64,000 nt of DNA from CAYRGQ01 sp964423925 (lineage in GTDB: Bacteria > Bacteroidota > Bacteroidia > Sphingobacteriales > Sphingobacteriaceae). Position 1 is the stretch's first letter. Every line of letters begins with the position of its first letter. Both the position numbers and the translations under genes were made by a program. Shown in pieces: positions 18,336-27,052 of this stretch. The stretch covers positions 1 to 64,000 of the forward strand of contig CAYRGQ010000012.1 in assembly GCA_964423925.1 (NCBI GenBank). The letters are read 5' to 3'. Below the pieces are notes generated by a model that searched no databases, was not told the origin of the DNA, and worked only from the letters and a program-made list of their open reading frames with translations.

Positions 18336-18974
18336 TCAGGATTGGCTGCGGATGACAAGTTTGAACGAAACGTCAAAGTCATCGTTCACCTTGATCATGC
18401 CACCCACTTTCTGCGGTGGGGACAGATTGAAATCCGAGAACGAAAACGCTCGGCTTCCCGACAGCGTCAGCCCGTCGGCAGTTCGTGTTAAGGCGTAGCG
18501 CAGATAAAAGCGCTTCTTCTCACCCGCAAGTTCGATGTACACATCACCACCCACGTAGTCGTAGTCGTCATGCGTCAGTGGCACGCGTTCCAGATTGATG
18601 AAATGGATACGCATGTTTGGGAATTCGCTTGACTTCAGTGTCTTGCGAAGGTCGTTGGTGAGCATGCGGTTGTTGCAATCAAAGGAGTTGACGCTGATGG
18701 TAATCGCTCCTTTCAGCTCGACGGACTGATTTTCAAGCACGCGTCCATGAATTGTTTCGGACGAGAAGCTTCCGCTAGACGAACAGCCAAAGGTGTTTAC
18801 GTTGGAACTACCTTTGATGGACAGCGAACTGTTCTTCAGCACGGCCCACTTGAAGGTGTCGGAAAACCACGCTTCGGGAGCGTTCGCCGTATGGTTTGTA
18901 AATGAAGCGAGCATAAGCAAACATAAACCGCACATGGCTGTCAAGATTCGGTTTATGTTAGCGACCGGTTTCAT
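18336..18974 (-). CDS. YceI-like periplasmic lipid-binding protein
   Basis: A 212-residue exported protein with an N-terminal signal peptide (hydrophobic core after MKPVANINRIL). It matches the YceI-like beta-barrel pattern: an early SSNVNTFGC region, then conserved strands ending in DFNLSPP and a final VSFKLVIRS strand. YceI folds bind isoprenoid or other hydrophobic ligands; the ligand here is unknown. The ATG at 18974 gives a normal signal peptide. It lies 111 bp downstream of the barrel gene in the same direction. Confidence 0.75.
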   Translation of the reverse strand: MKPVANINRILTAMCGLCLLMLASFTNHTANAPEAWFSDTFKWAVLKNSSLSIKGSSNVNTFGCSSSGSFSSETIHGRVLENQSVELKGAITISVNSFDCNNRMLTNDLRKTLKSSEFPNMRIHFINLERVPLTHDDYDYVGGDVYIELAGEKKRFYLRYALTRTADGLTLSGSRAFSFSDFNLSPPQKVGGMIKVNDDFDVSFKLVIRSQS

Positions 18975-19085
18975 TGTTTTCGGTAGTGAGGATTGCATTG
19001 GGATGCGCCCGGGGCATCTATTCTTTACCATATTCTTTGAGGGGCCCCGAGCGCATGTACTGTTATAAGGTGCTTGTCCTTTGAT

Positions 19086-20468
19086 TTAGAAGGCGATTGC
19101 CGCCATGAACGTCACGCCATTGAATTTGCCATTGTGACGATAATCCGTGTTCGGGAAGTCCGTGTAGTTCTGTACGACGTACTCGCCTTTCATCAGGATG
19201 TTCTTCGTGATAAACCAACCAGCGCCTGCAGCAAAGCGGTTGACGCCAATTTTCTCGATGCTGCCGCCAAGCGCCTGCTCGGAGTTGACGACGTTATAGC
19301 GCAGGCCAGCATACAGGTTCTCGTTGTTGCCAAACCGGTAGATGCCTTCAATCGCGTATTGGCTGGTAGCACGTAGCTCGGTTTGGGTGTTGCTGTGGCC
19401 GTTGGCAAATTCGGCGGTTCCGAAGAACTCGAGGCCTTGTATTTTGGCAAAGCCGTTGATCATCACCGCGTCGAGCTTTCCGCTATATTGCGGATTGAAA
19501 CGTCCGGAGGTATACATGGCGGTCAGGGCTTTGGCCGTACCGTTGGTGTAGGCTTGCTCCATCACGTTGGTATAGTTAGACCCCGTACGGTCTCCGGCGT
19601 ATAGCGTCAGCCCTGTTCCTGCCGTTCCCGTGTTGTGGTACCAGCTACCGCTCAGCCGCAGGCGTACGTCTTCGTTCACTTGCCTATCGATGCCCGCTTT
19701 CAGGTAAATAGATGGGTTGCGTGCCGTGATATCATTCGGGCGTTCGGTAATTTCCTGTACGTGCCCACGAATCATCCCGTTGCTCACGCCCAGCATTCCG
19801 AAGATGCCGTTTTTCTGTATGTACACCTCACCCGCGATTTCGGTGGCAAAGGCGTCCAGGATGTTGCCCTCCATAAATGGGCTGTAAAGGGCATGCCCAC
19901 CATCTGGCCTGCGGAAGTGCGCATCACCATAGTTGATTTCCATGTGGCCCGCTTTGACGGTTACCAGTTCGCTCAGGTCGTCCCAGAACTTGCCCTTGAA
20001 GGGGAATTTGTCGATTTGCAGATAGCCACCTTTCACCCAAAATTCGTTGTGGTGCTTAGAAGCCATGTAGTTGGCGAGGTGCAATCGAATACCTTCTGCC
20101 AGTTGGGCGTCGATATACAAGTTGGCCTGTGCCAAGCTAAAGCCTGGAGCAAGTTCGTAAAGCGCATTGGCTTCCGTGCCGGTGTTGTTAAGCGCCCCCG
20201 GGTTTTCGTTTTTCAACGCTTGGAATTGCTGGGCGAATCCGGCACCCAGACTGATTTTGCGACCCGTATAAGGTTTTTGCAGGTCTTCTTTATTCGTTTC
20301 GAACATATGTAGGCCGCGCTTGTCGTACGGCCGGAGGAAATCCGCTTCTCCGTATTGGATGATGGGCCCTTTGTCTTCTTCCCGTTCTTCTTGGGAAAAA
20401 AGCGCGGCGGGGATCATGGCTGCCACAAACAAGGCCGTGGCCGCCATACTTGTAAACCTATTTTTCAT
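19086..20468 (-). CDS. Outer membrane beta-barrel (porin-like) protein
   Basis: A 460-residue exported protein: signal peptide ending around ALFSQ, then alternating amphipathic strands (for example INGFAKIQGLEFFGTAEF and LYAGLRYNVV) and a C-terminal strand ending in Phe (FMAAIAF), typical of outer membrane barrels. The aromatic- and glycine-rich strands fit a porin-like protein similar to phosphate-selective porin relatives. It sits between two YceI-type genes, 47 bp after the upstream one, so co-transcription is likely. Transport substrate unknown. Confidence 0.7.
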   Translation of the reverse strand: MKNRFTSMAATALFVAAMIPAALFSQEEREEDKGPIIQYGEADFLRPYDKRGLHMFETNKEDLQKPYTGRKISLGAGFAQQFQALKNENPGALNNTGTEANALYELAPGFSLAQANLYIDAQLAEGIRLHLANYMASKHHNEFWVKGGYLQIDKFPFKGKFWDDLSELVTVKAGHMEINYGDAHFRRPDGGHALYSPFMEGNILDAFATEIAGEVYIQKNGIFGMLGVSNGMIRGHVQEITERPNDITARNPSIYLKAGIDRQVNEDVRLRLSGSWYHNTGTAGTGLTLYAGDRTGSNYTNVMEQAYTNGTAKALTAMYTSGRFNPQYSGKLDAVMINGFAKIQGLEFFGTAEFANGHSNTQTELRATSQYAIEGIYRFGNNENLYAGLRYNVVNSEQALGGSIEKIGVNRFAAGAGWFITKNILMKGEYVVQNYTDFPNTDYRHNGKFNGVTFMAAIAF

Positions 20469-20515
20469 GATGTTTGCTATTAATTGCGTGTTTTCTGAAT
20501 ATGGAGTTCTTGTTG

Positions 20516-21106
20516 TTACTTGGGCATAAGCTTGCCACTATACTCGACCGTGACGGCGTCGCCTGTTTTGATGGTCCCCATCATTACAGTCGGCGGAGTC
20601 ACCTTGTATTCGGTCATATTGAATTTTGTTGAGCCGTTAACGGTGATGCTCTTGTCGGTCACATTGTACTTCGCCGTGGCGGTGATGGTCGTCTGCTTGG
20701 AGGTGCCGCCAATGGTCAGGTTGCCCGTGGCTCGTACCTGAAACGTATTAGCACCTATTGCCGTCACGGTTCCTTTTGTCATGGTGAAAGTGATGTTTTT
20801 GTGTTTTTCGGTGTTGAGGGCTTTGTATGCGTTTTTATCGAGTCCGGAACGGTCGCTTTTAAGTGCTTCCGCAGCCACCGTAAATGTCAATACGCTGATG
20901 CCCGTGAGCGCGCCGTCGGTCATCGAGAAGGTCGCGTGGCTGCTTCCGTTCGAGGCGCTCATGTCCCAATCGTGCAGCGTAGAGGTGCCCTTTACGGTTG
21001 TGGTCATGGCGTTGCTTTGGTAATTTGTTTGTGCGTTGGCGGTAGAGATCATTGCTACCAGGGCGACAACCAGTGCCCACCCCCAGGTTTTTGTTTGTGT
21101 TTTCAT
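20516..21106 (-). CDS. YceI-family periplasmic protein
   Basis: A 196-residue protein with a signal peptide cleaved near STANAQ. The mature part is a YceI domain: TSTLHDWDMSAS at the start, ALNTEKHKNITFTM in the middle, LTIGGTSKQ, and KVTPPTVMMGTIKTGD near the end. It belongs to a family of exported lipocalin-like isoprenoid binders. It is the first gene of a minus-strand cluster with the barrel protein and a second YceI-type gene. A -7 box lies 68 bp upstream. Confidence 0.9.
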   Translation of the reverse strand: MKTQTKTWGWALVVALVAMISTANAQTNYQSNAMTTTVKGTSTLHDWDMSASNGSSHATFSMTDGALTGISVLTFTVAAEALKSDRSGLDKNAYKALNTEKHKNITFTMTKGTVTAIGANTFQVRATGNLTIGGTSKQTTITATAKYNVTDKSITVNGSTKFNMTEYKVTPPTVMMGTIKTGDAVTVEYSGKLMPK

Positions 21107-21174
21107 TGTCGTACCGATTATGATTTCACTTCTTCTTTAGCTGGTGTATTCCCGCATTGCTTTAGGGGACATTG

Positions 21175-21182
21175 CAAATTTA
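21175..21182 (-). promoter_or_regulatory. -7 box of the YceI-barrel-YceI cluster
   Basis: On the minus strand TAAATTTG, a full TAnnTTTG match. No TTTG was found 20 bp upstream. Confidence 0.55.
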
Positions 21183-21321
21183 ACAGGCTCTGATGGCGTA
21201 TTTCGTAGCCCGAAACAGGCGAAATAATGACGTTCGTTTCTTTTTAAAGAGGCGTCACTAGTGTGTTATAGGTCTTTTTTAGGCACAAATCGAAGATTCC
21301 TGCCCAAGTCAATTTATTTGT

Positions 21322-21450
21322 ATGACTACGGTTACTTTCTGGGGCGCGCGGGGATGGATTGCAAGGCATTTTTGGAACTGGAAATCGCTTTACACGCCCG
21401 CCATTCCGGATGTGGAGCGACGCTTAGCAGCTGTGGAAAGGAGGGTTTAG
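21322..21450 (+). CDS. Small ORF of 42 codons, uncertain
   Basis: An ATG-initiated frame encoding a 42-residue basic peptide that begins MTTVTFWGARGWIARHF. The stretch VTFWGARG resembles the first strand of MBL-fold hydrolases (usually FWGTRGSI), but nothing downstream continues that fold. It could be a genuine small protein, a decayed gene start or chance. It is too short to judge codon use reliably. Confidence 0.25.
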   Translation: MTTVTFWGARGWIARHFWNWKSLYTPAIPDVERRLAAVERRV

Positions 21451-21577
21451 CCGCCACCGCGTGGGGTCGTAGGGTTCCAAAACTTGCGTATATTGCAGCG
21501 GGATAAAACAAATGCAACGCAAAGCCGGTTCTATTCCATGTTGAATGTTCAATCCAATCATAACCCATCCAGTAAGC

Positions 21578-21925
21578 ATGAAGAAGTTACTTTTTCCTTT
21601 CGTTTTTGTCGGCCTACTGGCCTACGCATGTGGTGGCGGTACCGAGAACCAAACGGACCCGCAAGAAGCTTTTTATAAGGAATGCCTGAAGAACATGGAG
21701 GCGACGCATAGCGACACGTATACGCCTGAGGTGCGCGACGAGTATTGCCAATGTGCAGCAGCAACCTATATGGAAACGTTCAGTGACAACGACCGTGCGC
21801 TGATGGGATACGGCATGTCGCCCGAGCAGACGGCGAAATACGAGGCCGCCCTAGCGCCCTGCCGGGACAATTTGGAAGGCGAGGTAGCGGCCGATCCTGA
21901 CGACGTTGCCGAGCCGACCGAGTAA
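21578..21925 (+). CDS. Small putative lipoprotein
   Basis: A 115-residue protein with a lipoprotein signal MKKLLFPF...LLAYAC and an acidic tail. The mature part has four further cysteines (KECLKN, EYCQCAA, LAPCRD), suggesting disulphides in the periplasm. The ATG at 21578 starts a typical signal; the upstream TTG in the same frame was rejected. No domain recognised. It is followed by a weak terminator-like hairpin that overlaps its stop codon. Confidence 0.7.
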   Translation: MKKLLFPFVFVGLLAYACGGGTENQTDPQEAFYKECLKNMEATHSDTYTPEVRDEYCQCAAATYMETFSDNDRALMGYGMSPEQTAKYEAALAPCRDNLEGEVAADPDDVAEPTE

Positions 21926-21948
21926 CGGGGTCCTGTCCGCCCCGTTTA
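21925..21948 (+). terminator. Weak terminator-like hairpin
   Basis: ACGGGG (21925-21930) pairs with CCCCGT (21940-21945) around a 9-nt loop and is followed by only TT. It overlaps the stop codon of the small lipoprotein gene. Confidence 0.35.
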
Positions 21949-22096
21949 GGTGCAGCTGTTTCCGAGTATCCGTCGATATCACCGTATGGAAAACGGCTTC
22001 GTTTTGCATCTCTATAAAAAGAGGCTACGTGGTTCGGCGTTCTTGGGAAACGGACGAACGCATTCATGGGGATTTTATGGTTTTATCTGTAGTAAC

Positions 22097-22657
22097 TTGA
22101 ATTTGCACGACGAGCTCCAGCTTCTGGAAACATATCGCCGTAACGGAGATATCAAACTCCTAGGGAAGTTATACGAACCGTATATGCCCTTGGTCTACGG
22201 GTTATGCTTCAAGTATTACAAGAATCCCGAGCGAAGCGAGGACGCGGTCATGCAGGTGTTCGAGTTGCTAGTCAAGAAGTTACGGACCCATGAAGTTACC
22301 AACTTTAAGAGCTGGCTGTATTCCGTGGCTCGCAACCATTGCTTGATGGATCTGCGTGCTGAGGGCAAGCAACAGCACGTGGATATCGACACCCATCAGG
22401 CCGAAAGTGACCGCGTATTGCGCCAATATCAGGAGAGAGGCATCCAAGAAGGGCAGCTAGCGCTGATGGAGGCGTGCATTGACCAGCTCAATGAGGAACA
22501 GCAGCGTTGTATCCGCTTGTTTTACTTAGAACAGAAGTGCTATAAGGATGTCGCCGCGGCGACCGGTTGTGACTTGAATAAAGTGAAAAGCCACATCCAA
22601 AACGGAAAGCGCAACCTCAAGATTTGTATGGAACGCCAATCAGGCATAGAAAAATAA
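22097..22657 (+). CDS. RNA polymerase sigma-70 family factor (ECF-like)
   Basis: About 186 residues. Region 2 includes YEPYMPLVYGLCFKYYK and AVMQVFE, then FKSWLYSVARNHCLMDLR. Region 4 is a helix-turn-helix near CYKDVAAATGCDLNKVKSHI. The start is uncertain. No ATG precedes the conserved part at the usual distance; a TTG at 22097 gives MNLHDELQLLETYRRNGD, which fits the family's N-terminus, while a GTG at 21950 would add 49 unrelated residues. The stop overlaps the next gene as TAATG, so the two are translationally coupled. Confidence 0.85.
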   Translation: MNLHDELQLLETYRRNGDIKLLGKLYEPYMPLVYGLCFKYYKNPERSEDAVMQVFELLVKKLRTHEVTNFKSWLYSVARNHCLMDLRAEGKQQHVDIDTHQAESDRVLRQYQERGIQEGQLALMEACIDQLNEEQQRCIRLFYLEQKCYKDVAAATGCDLNKVKSHIQNGKRNLKICMERQSGIEK

Positions 22658-23307
22658 TGGAAAGCAGTTATCACATCATACGCATCCAGCGTTATCTCAG
22701 TGGTGAATTGAGCAAGGAAGAAATGTACCAGCTCGAGCGCGATGCGCTGGACGACCCTTTCCTGCAGGACGCGTTGGACGGCTATCGTGAGGCCAATACG
22801 GTTGACCACGGCACGTTAAGTCTCTTGCAACAGCGGCTTGCTACGCGGGTGGCCGGGCAGCAGGAGAAGCGCAACTCCTTCTTTTTCGGGGTACAGCGCC
22901 TTGCCATAGGGGCTACGGCGTTTGTCTTATTCGTTACGGTATGTATCCTGTTCTGGATGCGCACGCAAGTAGGGACGGAAGCACCCGCTACGGAGGTAGA
23001 GGTCGAGCTCCAAGCCGTCGGCGAGCTGGCTAGGGTAAGCGCACAGCCACATGCCTCCGCTGGTAGCGACGCCAGCCCCATAGACGGTTGGAATGTTTAC
23101 CAAGAGTACTTGTCGGTGAATTCGCGTGCTGGTGATTATTCCGGTACGGTGGTTCTCGAGTTCGACGTTGATGCCTCGGGCAAACCGACCGGGATTGTTA
23201 GGCAGGGCCCTGCCATTCCGATGATGGCCGAAGCGGAGCGCTTGCTGGTGGAAGGACCCCGCTGGAACGGCAAGCGCGGCATCGTCGTCTTTACGTTTCA
23301 AAAATAG
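22657..23307 (+). CDS. Membrane protein with anti-sigma-like N-terminus and TonB-like C-terminus
   Basis: A 216-residue single-span protein. The N-terminus (RIQRYLSGELSKEEM, DPFLQDALDGY) is the short cytosolic segment seen in many Bacteroidota anti-sigma-like and TonB-type proteins. One membrane helix follows (ATAFVLFVTVCILFW, about residues 90-107). The periplasmic C-terminus GTVVLEFDVDASGKPTG..EAERLLVEGPRWN matches TonB C-terminal domains. It overlaps the sigma factor stop by one base, so I infer a regulatory pair linking an envelope signal to the sigma factor. Confidence 0.8.
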   Translation: MESSYHIIRIQRYLSGELSKEEMYQLERDALDDPFLQDALDGYREANTVDHGTLSLLQQRLATRVAGQQEKRNSFFFGVQRLAIGATAFVLFVTVCILFWMRTQVGTEAPATEVEVELQAVGELARVSAQPHASAGSDASPIDGWNVYQEYLSVNSRAGDYSGTVVLEFDVDASGKPTGIVRQGPAIPMMAEAERLLVEGPRWNGKRGIVVFTFQK

Positions 23308-23325
23308 CGTGGTGCGGTGAACGTG

Positions 23326-23901
23326 TTATTCTTCCCACTGGATTTTCTCTTCCACCGGCCGTCGGTTGCCCAAACGCAATTTCTCTTCGTGGTATCCCAT
23401 GTAAAAGAACCCTAGGCACTCCTCATTGTCGGACAGGGCGAGGAACTCGCGCATGTGCTTGATGGTGCCAGGGCTGCTCCAATAGCCGCCAATTCCGGCC
23501 GCGGCGGAGGCCAGCCATAAGTTTTGGACCGCGCAAGCCGTCGCTGCCAACTCTTCCCACTGGGGAACGGCGCCACTGTAGGCCACCACGATAGCAATGA
23601 CCGCCCCGGACCGCAGTACCTTTTCCTGCGTGTTGTCATATTTCTTTTGCAGAAATAGCTCGGGCGGCGTATGAGCCCGATACAAGGAAGCCAGCTGCTC
23701 GACGAGGCGGTTCAACCCCCCTTCGCGAAATACAATGAAGCGCCAGGGCTGCGTGAGTTTGTGCGTAGGTGCGGCATTGGCACAGTCCAACAACTCCGTT
23801 AGGGTATCTTTCGGAATCGGGCGTGGTAAATAGCTGGGTGGAAATACGGCACGGCGCGATTTGATCAGGTTAGCGATCGTCGTATAGTCGTTTGGTAGCA
23901 T
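23326..23901 (-). CDS. Nitroreductase-family FMN oxidoreductase
   Basis: A 191-residue flavoprotein of the nitroreductase superfamily. IKSRRAVFPPSYLPRPIP and AAPTHKLTQPWRFIVF near the N-terminus are the FMN-binding and dimer features, and WLASAAAGIGGYWSSPG lies in the second half. Substrate unknown (nitro compounds, quinones or flavin). It lies 30 bp after pepT in the same direction, so it is probably transcribed with it. It converges with the sigma factor locus across 18 bp. Confidence 0.88.
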   Translation of the reverse strand: MLPNDYTTIANLIKSRRAVFPPSYLPRPIPKDTLTELLDCANAAPTHKLTQPWRFIVFREGGLNRLVEQLASLYRAHTPPELFLQKKYDNTQEKVLRSGAVIAIVVAYSGAVPQWEELAATACAVQNLWLASAAAGIGGYWSSPGTIKHMREFLALSDNEECLGFFYMGYHEEKLRLGNRRPVEEKIQWEE

Positions 23902-23931
23902 AGTAGTAAGATACGAATAATCCCGCAGTTT

Positions 23932-25203
23932 TTATAGCGGGTTCGCGCGCTCCTCCCATAGCGTGGCGATGTGTAAGATCGTTTTGACGGTTTTTTGCAT
24001 GTCTTGTATGGATACCCATTCCTGTTTGCCGTGGAAAGCGTGGCCGCCCGCAAAGATATTGGGGCAGGGCAGGCCTAGAAAGGAGAGACGCGACCCGTCG
24101 GTGCCTCCTCGTATGCTGCGTCTGATGGGGCTGAGGCCGGTGCGTCGGATCGCTTCCATCCCAATTTCCATGATTTCGGGATGCTGATCCAAGATACGTT
24201 TCATGTTTCGATACTGGTCTTTTATTTCCACTTGGCACTTGGATCCGGGATAACGCGACATGACTTCGTCCACGATTTTCTTAAGCACTTCGGCGTGTTG
24301 CGTCAGCCCCTCGTCCGTAAAGTCGCGGATGATGAATGATAGCACGGCTCGCTCTGCCCCTCCGCTCAGTTGCACAGGATGTACGAACCCTTCGCGGTCG
24401 GTTGTGGTCTCGGGCGATAGTCCGTCTTTGGGGAGGGCGTGCAGGATGTCACCGGCTATCTTTAGAGCGTTTTCCATGCGTCCTTTGGCAAAGCCTGGGT
24501 GGATGCCGACGCCCTCGATGGTGAGGGTCATCGCATCGGCCGAAAACGTTTCGTCTTCAATGGTGCCAACGGTTTCACCATCGACGGTATAGGCAAAGTC
24601 GGCGCCCAGTTTGCCTAAATCGAGTTTGTCGACCCCGGCACCAATCTCTTCGTCCGGCGTGAACAATATTTTAATCGTTCCGTGTTTGATTTGCGGATTT
24701 TTCATGAGTAAGCGTGCAGCGTCCATGATGGCCGCCACACCTGCCTTGTCGTCGGCCCCGAGTAACGTGGTGCCGCTCGCCGTGATGATGTCATTGCCGT
24801 GTTGGTTGACTAGCTCCGGGTGTTCTTCCGGACGGATCACCACCGATGGGTCGTCGGGCAGGACGATATTGTCGCCCTGATAATTGCGATGTATAAGGGG
24901 CTTCACGTTGGTGCCGGATGCATCCGGTGAGGTGTCGACATGGGAGCAAAAGCAGACGACCGGAACCTGTTTGTCTGTGTTTGCTGGAATGGTCGCGAAT
25001 ACATAGCCCCACTCGTCTAGATAGGCGTCACTAACGCCTATTTCGTGCAGCTCTTGTACCAACAGGCGGCTCAGATCGAGCTGTTTTGCGGTAGAGGGGA
25101 ACGTGCTCGACGCGGGGTCGGATTGGGTGTCGATCTGTACGTAGCGGAGAAACCGATCCGATACGGAAAAATTGGTGAGGGTATTAATGATGTCTTGGCT
25201 CAT
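23932..25203 (-). CDS. pepT: Peptidase T (tripeptide aminopeptidase)
   Basis: A 423-residue M20-family zinc peptidase that releases the N-terminal residue from tripeptides. FCSHVDTSPDASG gives the first metal His and Asp, LGADDKAGVAAIMDA the bridging Asp, and LFTPDEEIGAGVD the catalytic Glu pair. RRSIRGGTDGSRLSFLG lies in the C-terminal catalytic part. Length fits PepT (about 410). A -7 box lies 24 bp before the ATG. Cytoplasmic. Confidence 0.93.
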   Translation of the reverse strand: MSQDIINTLTNFSVSDRFLRYVQIDTQSDPASSTFPSTAKQLDLSRLLVQELHEIGVSDAYLDEWGYVFATIPANTDKQVPVVCFCSHVDTSPDASGTNVKPLIHRNYQGDNIVLPDDPSVVIRPEEHPELVNQHGNDIITASGTTLLGADDKAGVAAIMDAARLLMKNPQIKHGTIKILFTPDEEIGAGVDKLDLGKLGADFAYTVDGETVGTIEDETFSADAMTLTIEGVGIHPGFAKGRMENALKIAGDILHALPKDGLSPETTTDREGFVHPVQLSGGAERAVLSFIIRDFTDEGLTQHAEVLKKIVDEVMSRYPGSKCQVEIKDQYRNMKRILDQHPEIMEIGMEAIRRTGLSPIRRSIRGGTDGSRLSFLGLPCPNIFAGGHAFHGKQEWVSIQDMQKTVKTILHIATLWEERANPL

Positions 25204-25226
25204 GGTGCTATCGCTAAATCCGCGGG

Positions 25227-25234
25227 CAAATCTA
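25227..25234 (-). promoter_or_regulatory. -7 box of pepT
   Basis: TAGATTTG on the minus strand, a full match to TAnnTTTG, 24 bp before the pepT ATG. No clear -33 element. Confidence 0.5.
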
Positions 25235-25307
25235 CGAATAATCCAAGGGCTTGCGAGGCATGCAAAGATGGGAAGTGGGGGCGAATGGCGTGGGTACTTG
25301 GTGGAGA

Positions 25308-26141
25308 CTAGGTACTGCTGGTTCGGTTTTTTAATAACAAGACCGGTACCTCTGCGATGCTCAATAATTTTTTGCTCACGCTATTATGGAAAATGCGCTC
25401 GAAGAAGCCGTAGTTGCGCGAGGCCATGAGGATAAGGTCGATTTTGTGGCGGTCGACATAGTCAAATATGCCGTATGCCTTGTCTTTGTGTTGTCTCACG
25501 ACTTCAAACCTCGGATTTAAATCGGCCAAGAGGTGGAGAAGTAGGTTTTGCGCAGCTTCGCTTTCAGCCGTCTGCCGATGCGTTCCATAATCAACGTGGA
25601 TTACATGGGTTTGTGCACCCAGTTGCCGGGCCAACTGCATAATGCCACCAACGGGCGTGGTCGTTTCTACTTCGCGCAGGTCCGTAGCATAGACGATTTT
25701 CCTCACCGGAGCAAAGCGGTGGCCGCACGGAACGATCAGGAGGGGAGCAGGCGCAGCCGAGGCGACGCTCAACGTATGATGCCCGATGACGGGATTGTCG
25801 GCGTCCGATATGCCGGAGATACCCATCACGATCATTGAAATCGAGTATTGCCCCACAAGCCGTTCGATACCGTCATCGAGGTAGCGGTCATCCGCCTCGA
25901 ATACCAACATGCTTTGATCAATTTGTGCGGGTACGTGGAGATTTTGCACTAAATGCGCCAAGCGCAGGAGGACTTCCTGACGGACTGGACTTTCCCCGTC
26001 GCTTGGATCGCGGGGCATTTCGCGGTAAGAGTGGTAAAAGACAATCTGCCGGGCCTGTACGTAGCTTGCCATATCCAGGCCGTACTGAGCGGTCGTGTAC
26101 GACACGTCAGAAAAATCGACCGGGATAAGAAAAGCAATCAT
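25308..26141 (-). CDS. Universal stress protein (two UspA domains)
   Basis: A 277-residue protein made of two tandem UspA folds. The first begins MIAFLIPVDFSDVS and ends near MGISGISDADNPVIGHHT. The second begins VRKIVYATDLREVE and ends with LILMASRNYGFFERIFHNSVSKKL, whose phosphate-binding G-x-x pattern is incomplete. Such tandem Usp proteins are stress-associated and often nucleotide-binding; the precise role is unknown. It is flanked by pepT and DUF4197 on the same strand with gaps of 104 and 61 bp. Confidence 0.88.
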   Translation of the reverse strand: MIAFLIPVDFSDVSYTTAQYGLDMASYVQARQIVFYHSYREMPRDPSDGESPVRQEVLLRLAHLVQNLHVPAQIDQSMLVFEADDRYLDDGIERLVGQYSISMIVMGISGISDADNPVIGHHTLSVASAAPAPLLIVPCGHRFAPVRKIVYATDLREVETTTPVGGIMQLARQLGAQTHVIHVDYGTHRQTAESEAAQNLLLHLLADLNPRFEVVRQHKDKAYGIFDYVDRHKIDLILMASRNYGFFERIFHNSVSKKLLSIAEVPVLLLKNRTSST

Positions 26142-26202
26142 GAGGATGGGTTTTGTGCGGGTAAGGACCGCGGTCAGTTACCGCCGTGGACTCCCGGTAG
26201 CT

Positions 26203-26955
26203 TTAGTTCTTGTCCGCGTATTCGAACACTTTTTTCAGAAGGGGTGTGCTGCGTGAGCCACCGATATTCTGGCGAATGCGTAGTTCTTCTTGGGCTACTT
26301 GGTGAAACAGTCCGTCAATCGCTTTACCCGTTACGTATTTGTTTAGATCCGCTTCGATCTTTTCATTTACCAAGGGTAACTGGTTGTAGCGGGTGACCAA
26401 GTCACTCCAATATTTTGTTACGTTATGCTTGCTCAGCGCTTTCTCTACGATGGGGCTGAATCGGCTAGCCAATTCGTTTGTAGTCGTCCGCTTGAAAAAT
26501 TCGGTGGCCGCGTCTTGTTGGCCACTCAGTAGAATGGTGGTGGCGTCGCGTATGGTAAGTTGCGACAGGGCGGAGGTAAAGACCGGGACGGCCTCGCTCA
26601 CGGCACTTTCCGCGGCGCGGTTCATGCTCGCGATAAAGTTGTCCGCCAGTGCGCCTAGTCCGAGGCCCCGTAGGGCGCTTTCGATTTTCTGCGCTTCGGG
26701 GGGCATGAGGATTTTTACCGCGGCATTGCCTAGGAAACCGTCTGTGACGGCCAGTGACTTGATGCTTTTGTCCAGCCCCTGGCTTAGCGCCTGCTTAATG
26801 CCCGATGCGGCTTCGACGGAAGTAACGGTACCCGTGCTCTCCGTCCCCGATTTGCCGGGTACGCCGTTTTGACCCGTACTCATCTGTTGTAGCGTATCAC
26901 AACTCGATAGAAGAAAGAGGAAGCAGGTAAGGGTTGCGATTAGGCGAATTCTCAT
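26203..26955 (-). CDS. DUF4197 lipoprotein
   Basis: A 250-residue lipoprotein: MRIRLIATLTCFLFLLSSC with Cys near 19. The mature part is helical and matches DUF4197: IKQALSQGLDKSIKSL, GFLGNAAVKILMPPEA and DFNKY-like ADLNKYVTGKAIDGLF near the C-terminus. Function of the family is unknown. I chose the ATG at 26955, 25 bp after a -7 box (26980-26987); an upstream in-frame start lies inside that box region. Confidence 0.85.
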   Translation of the reverse strand: MRIRLIATLTCFLFLLSSCDTLQQMSTGQNGVPGKSGTESTGTVTSVEAASGIKQALSQGLDKSIKSLAVTDGFLGNAAVKILMPPEAQKIESALRGLGLGALADNFIASMNRAAESAVSEAVPVFTSALSQLTIRDATTILLSGQQDAATEFFKRTTTNELASRFSPIVEKALSKHNVTKYWSDLVTRYNQLPLVNEKIEADLNKYVTGKAIDGLFHQVAQEELRIRQNIGGSRSTPLLKKVFEYADKN

Positions 26956-26979
26956 GGCGGTCTCTCTAAATTGTTTATG

Positions 26980-26987
26980 CAAAGTTA
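26980..26987 (-). promoter_or_regulatory. -7 box of the DUF4197 gene
   Basis: TAACTTTG on the minus strand, a full TAnnTTTG match. Confidence 0.5.
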
Positions 26988-27052
26988 GGCAATGTGCGCC
27001 ATAGTCGGGCAGGGATTTTTGTCCATGCCTCCGCTAGCTAACCCTTTTTCGG

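Larger units (their letters stand above)
21107..21577. other. 471-bp intergenic region with little recognisable content
   Basis: Between the divergent YceI gene and the small lipoprotein gene. It contains the YceI -7 box at 21175-21182 and a 42-codon ORF at 21322-21450. No RNA gene, repeat or terminator is apparent. Confidence 0.6.

Noticed and set aside
19635..20312. 225-codon plus-strand frame inside the barrel gene
   Set aside because: Shadow of the minus-strand porin-like gene, which has a signal peptide and barrel strands.
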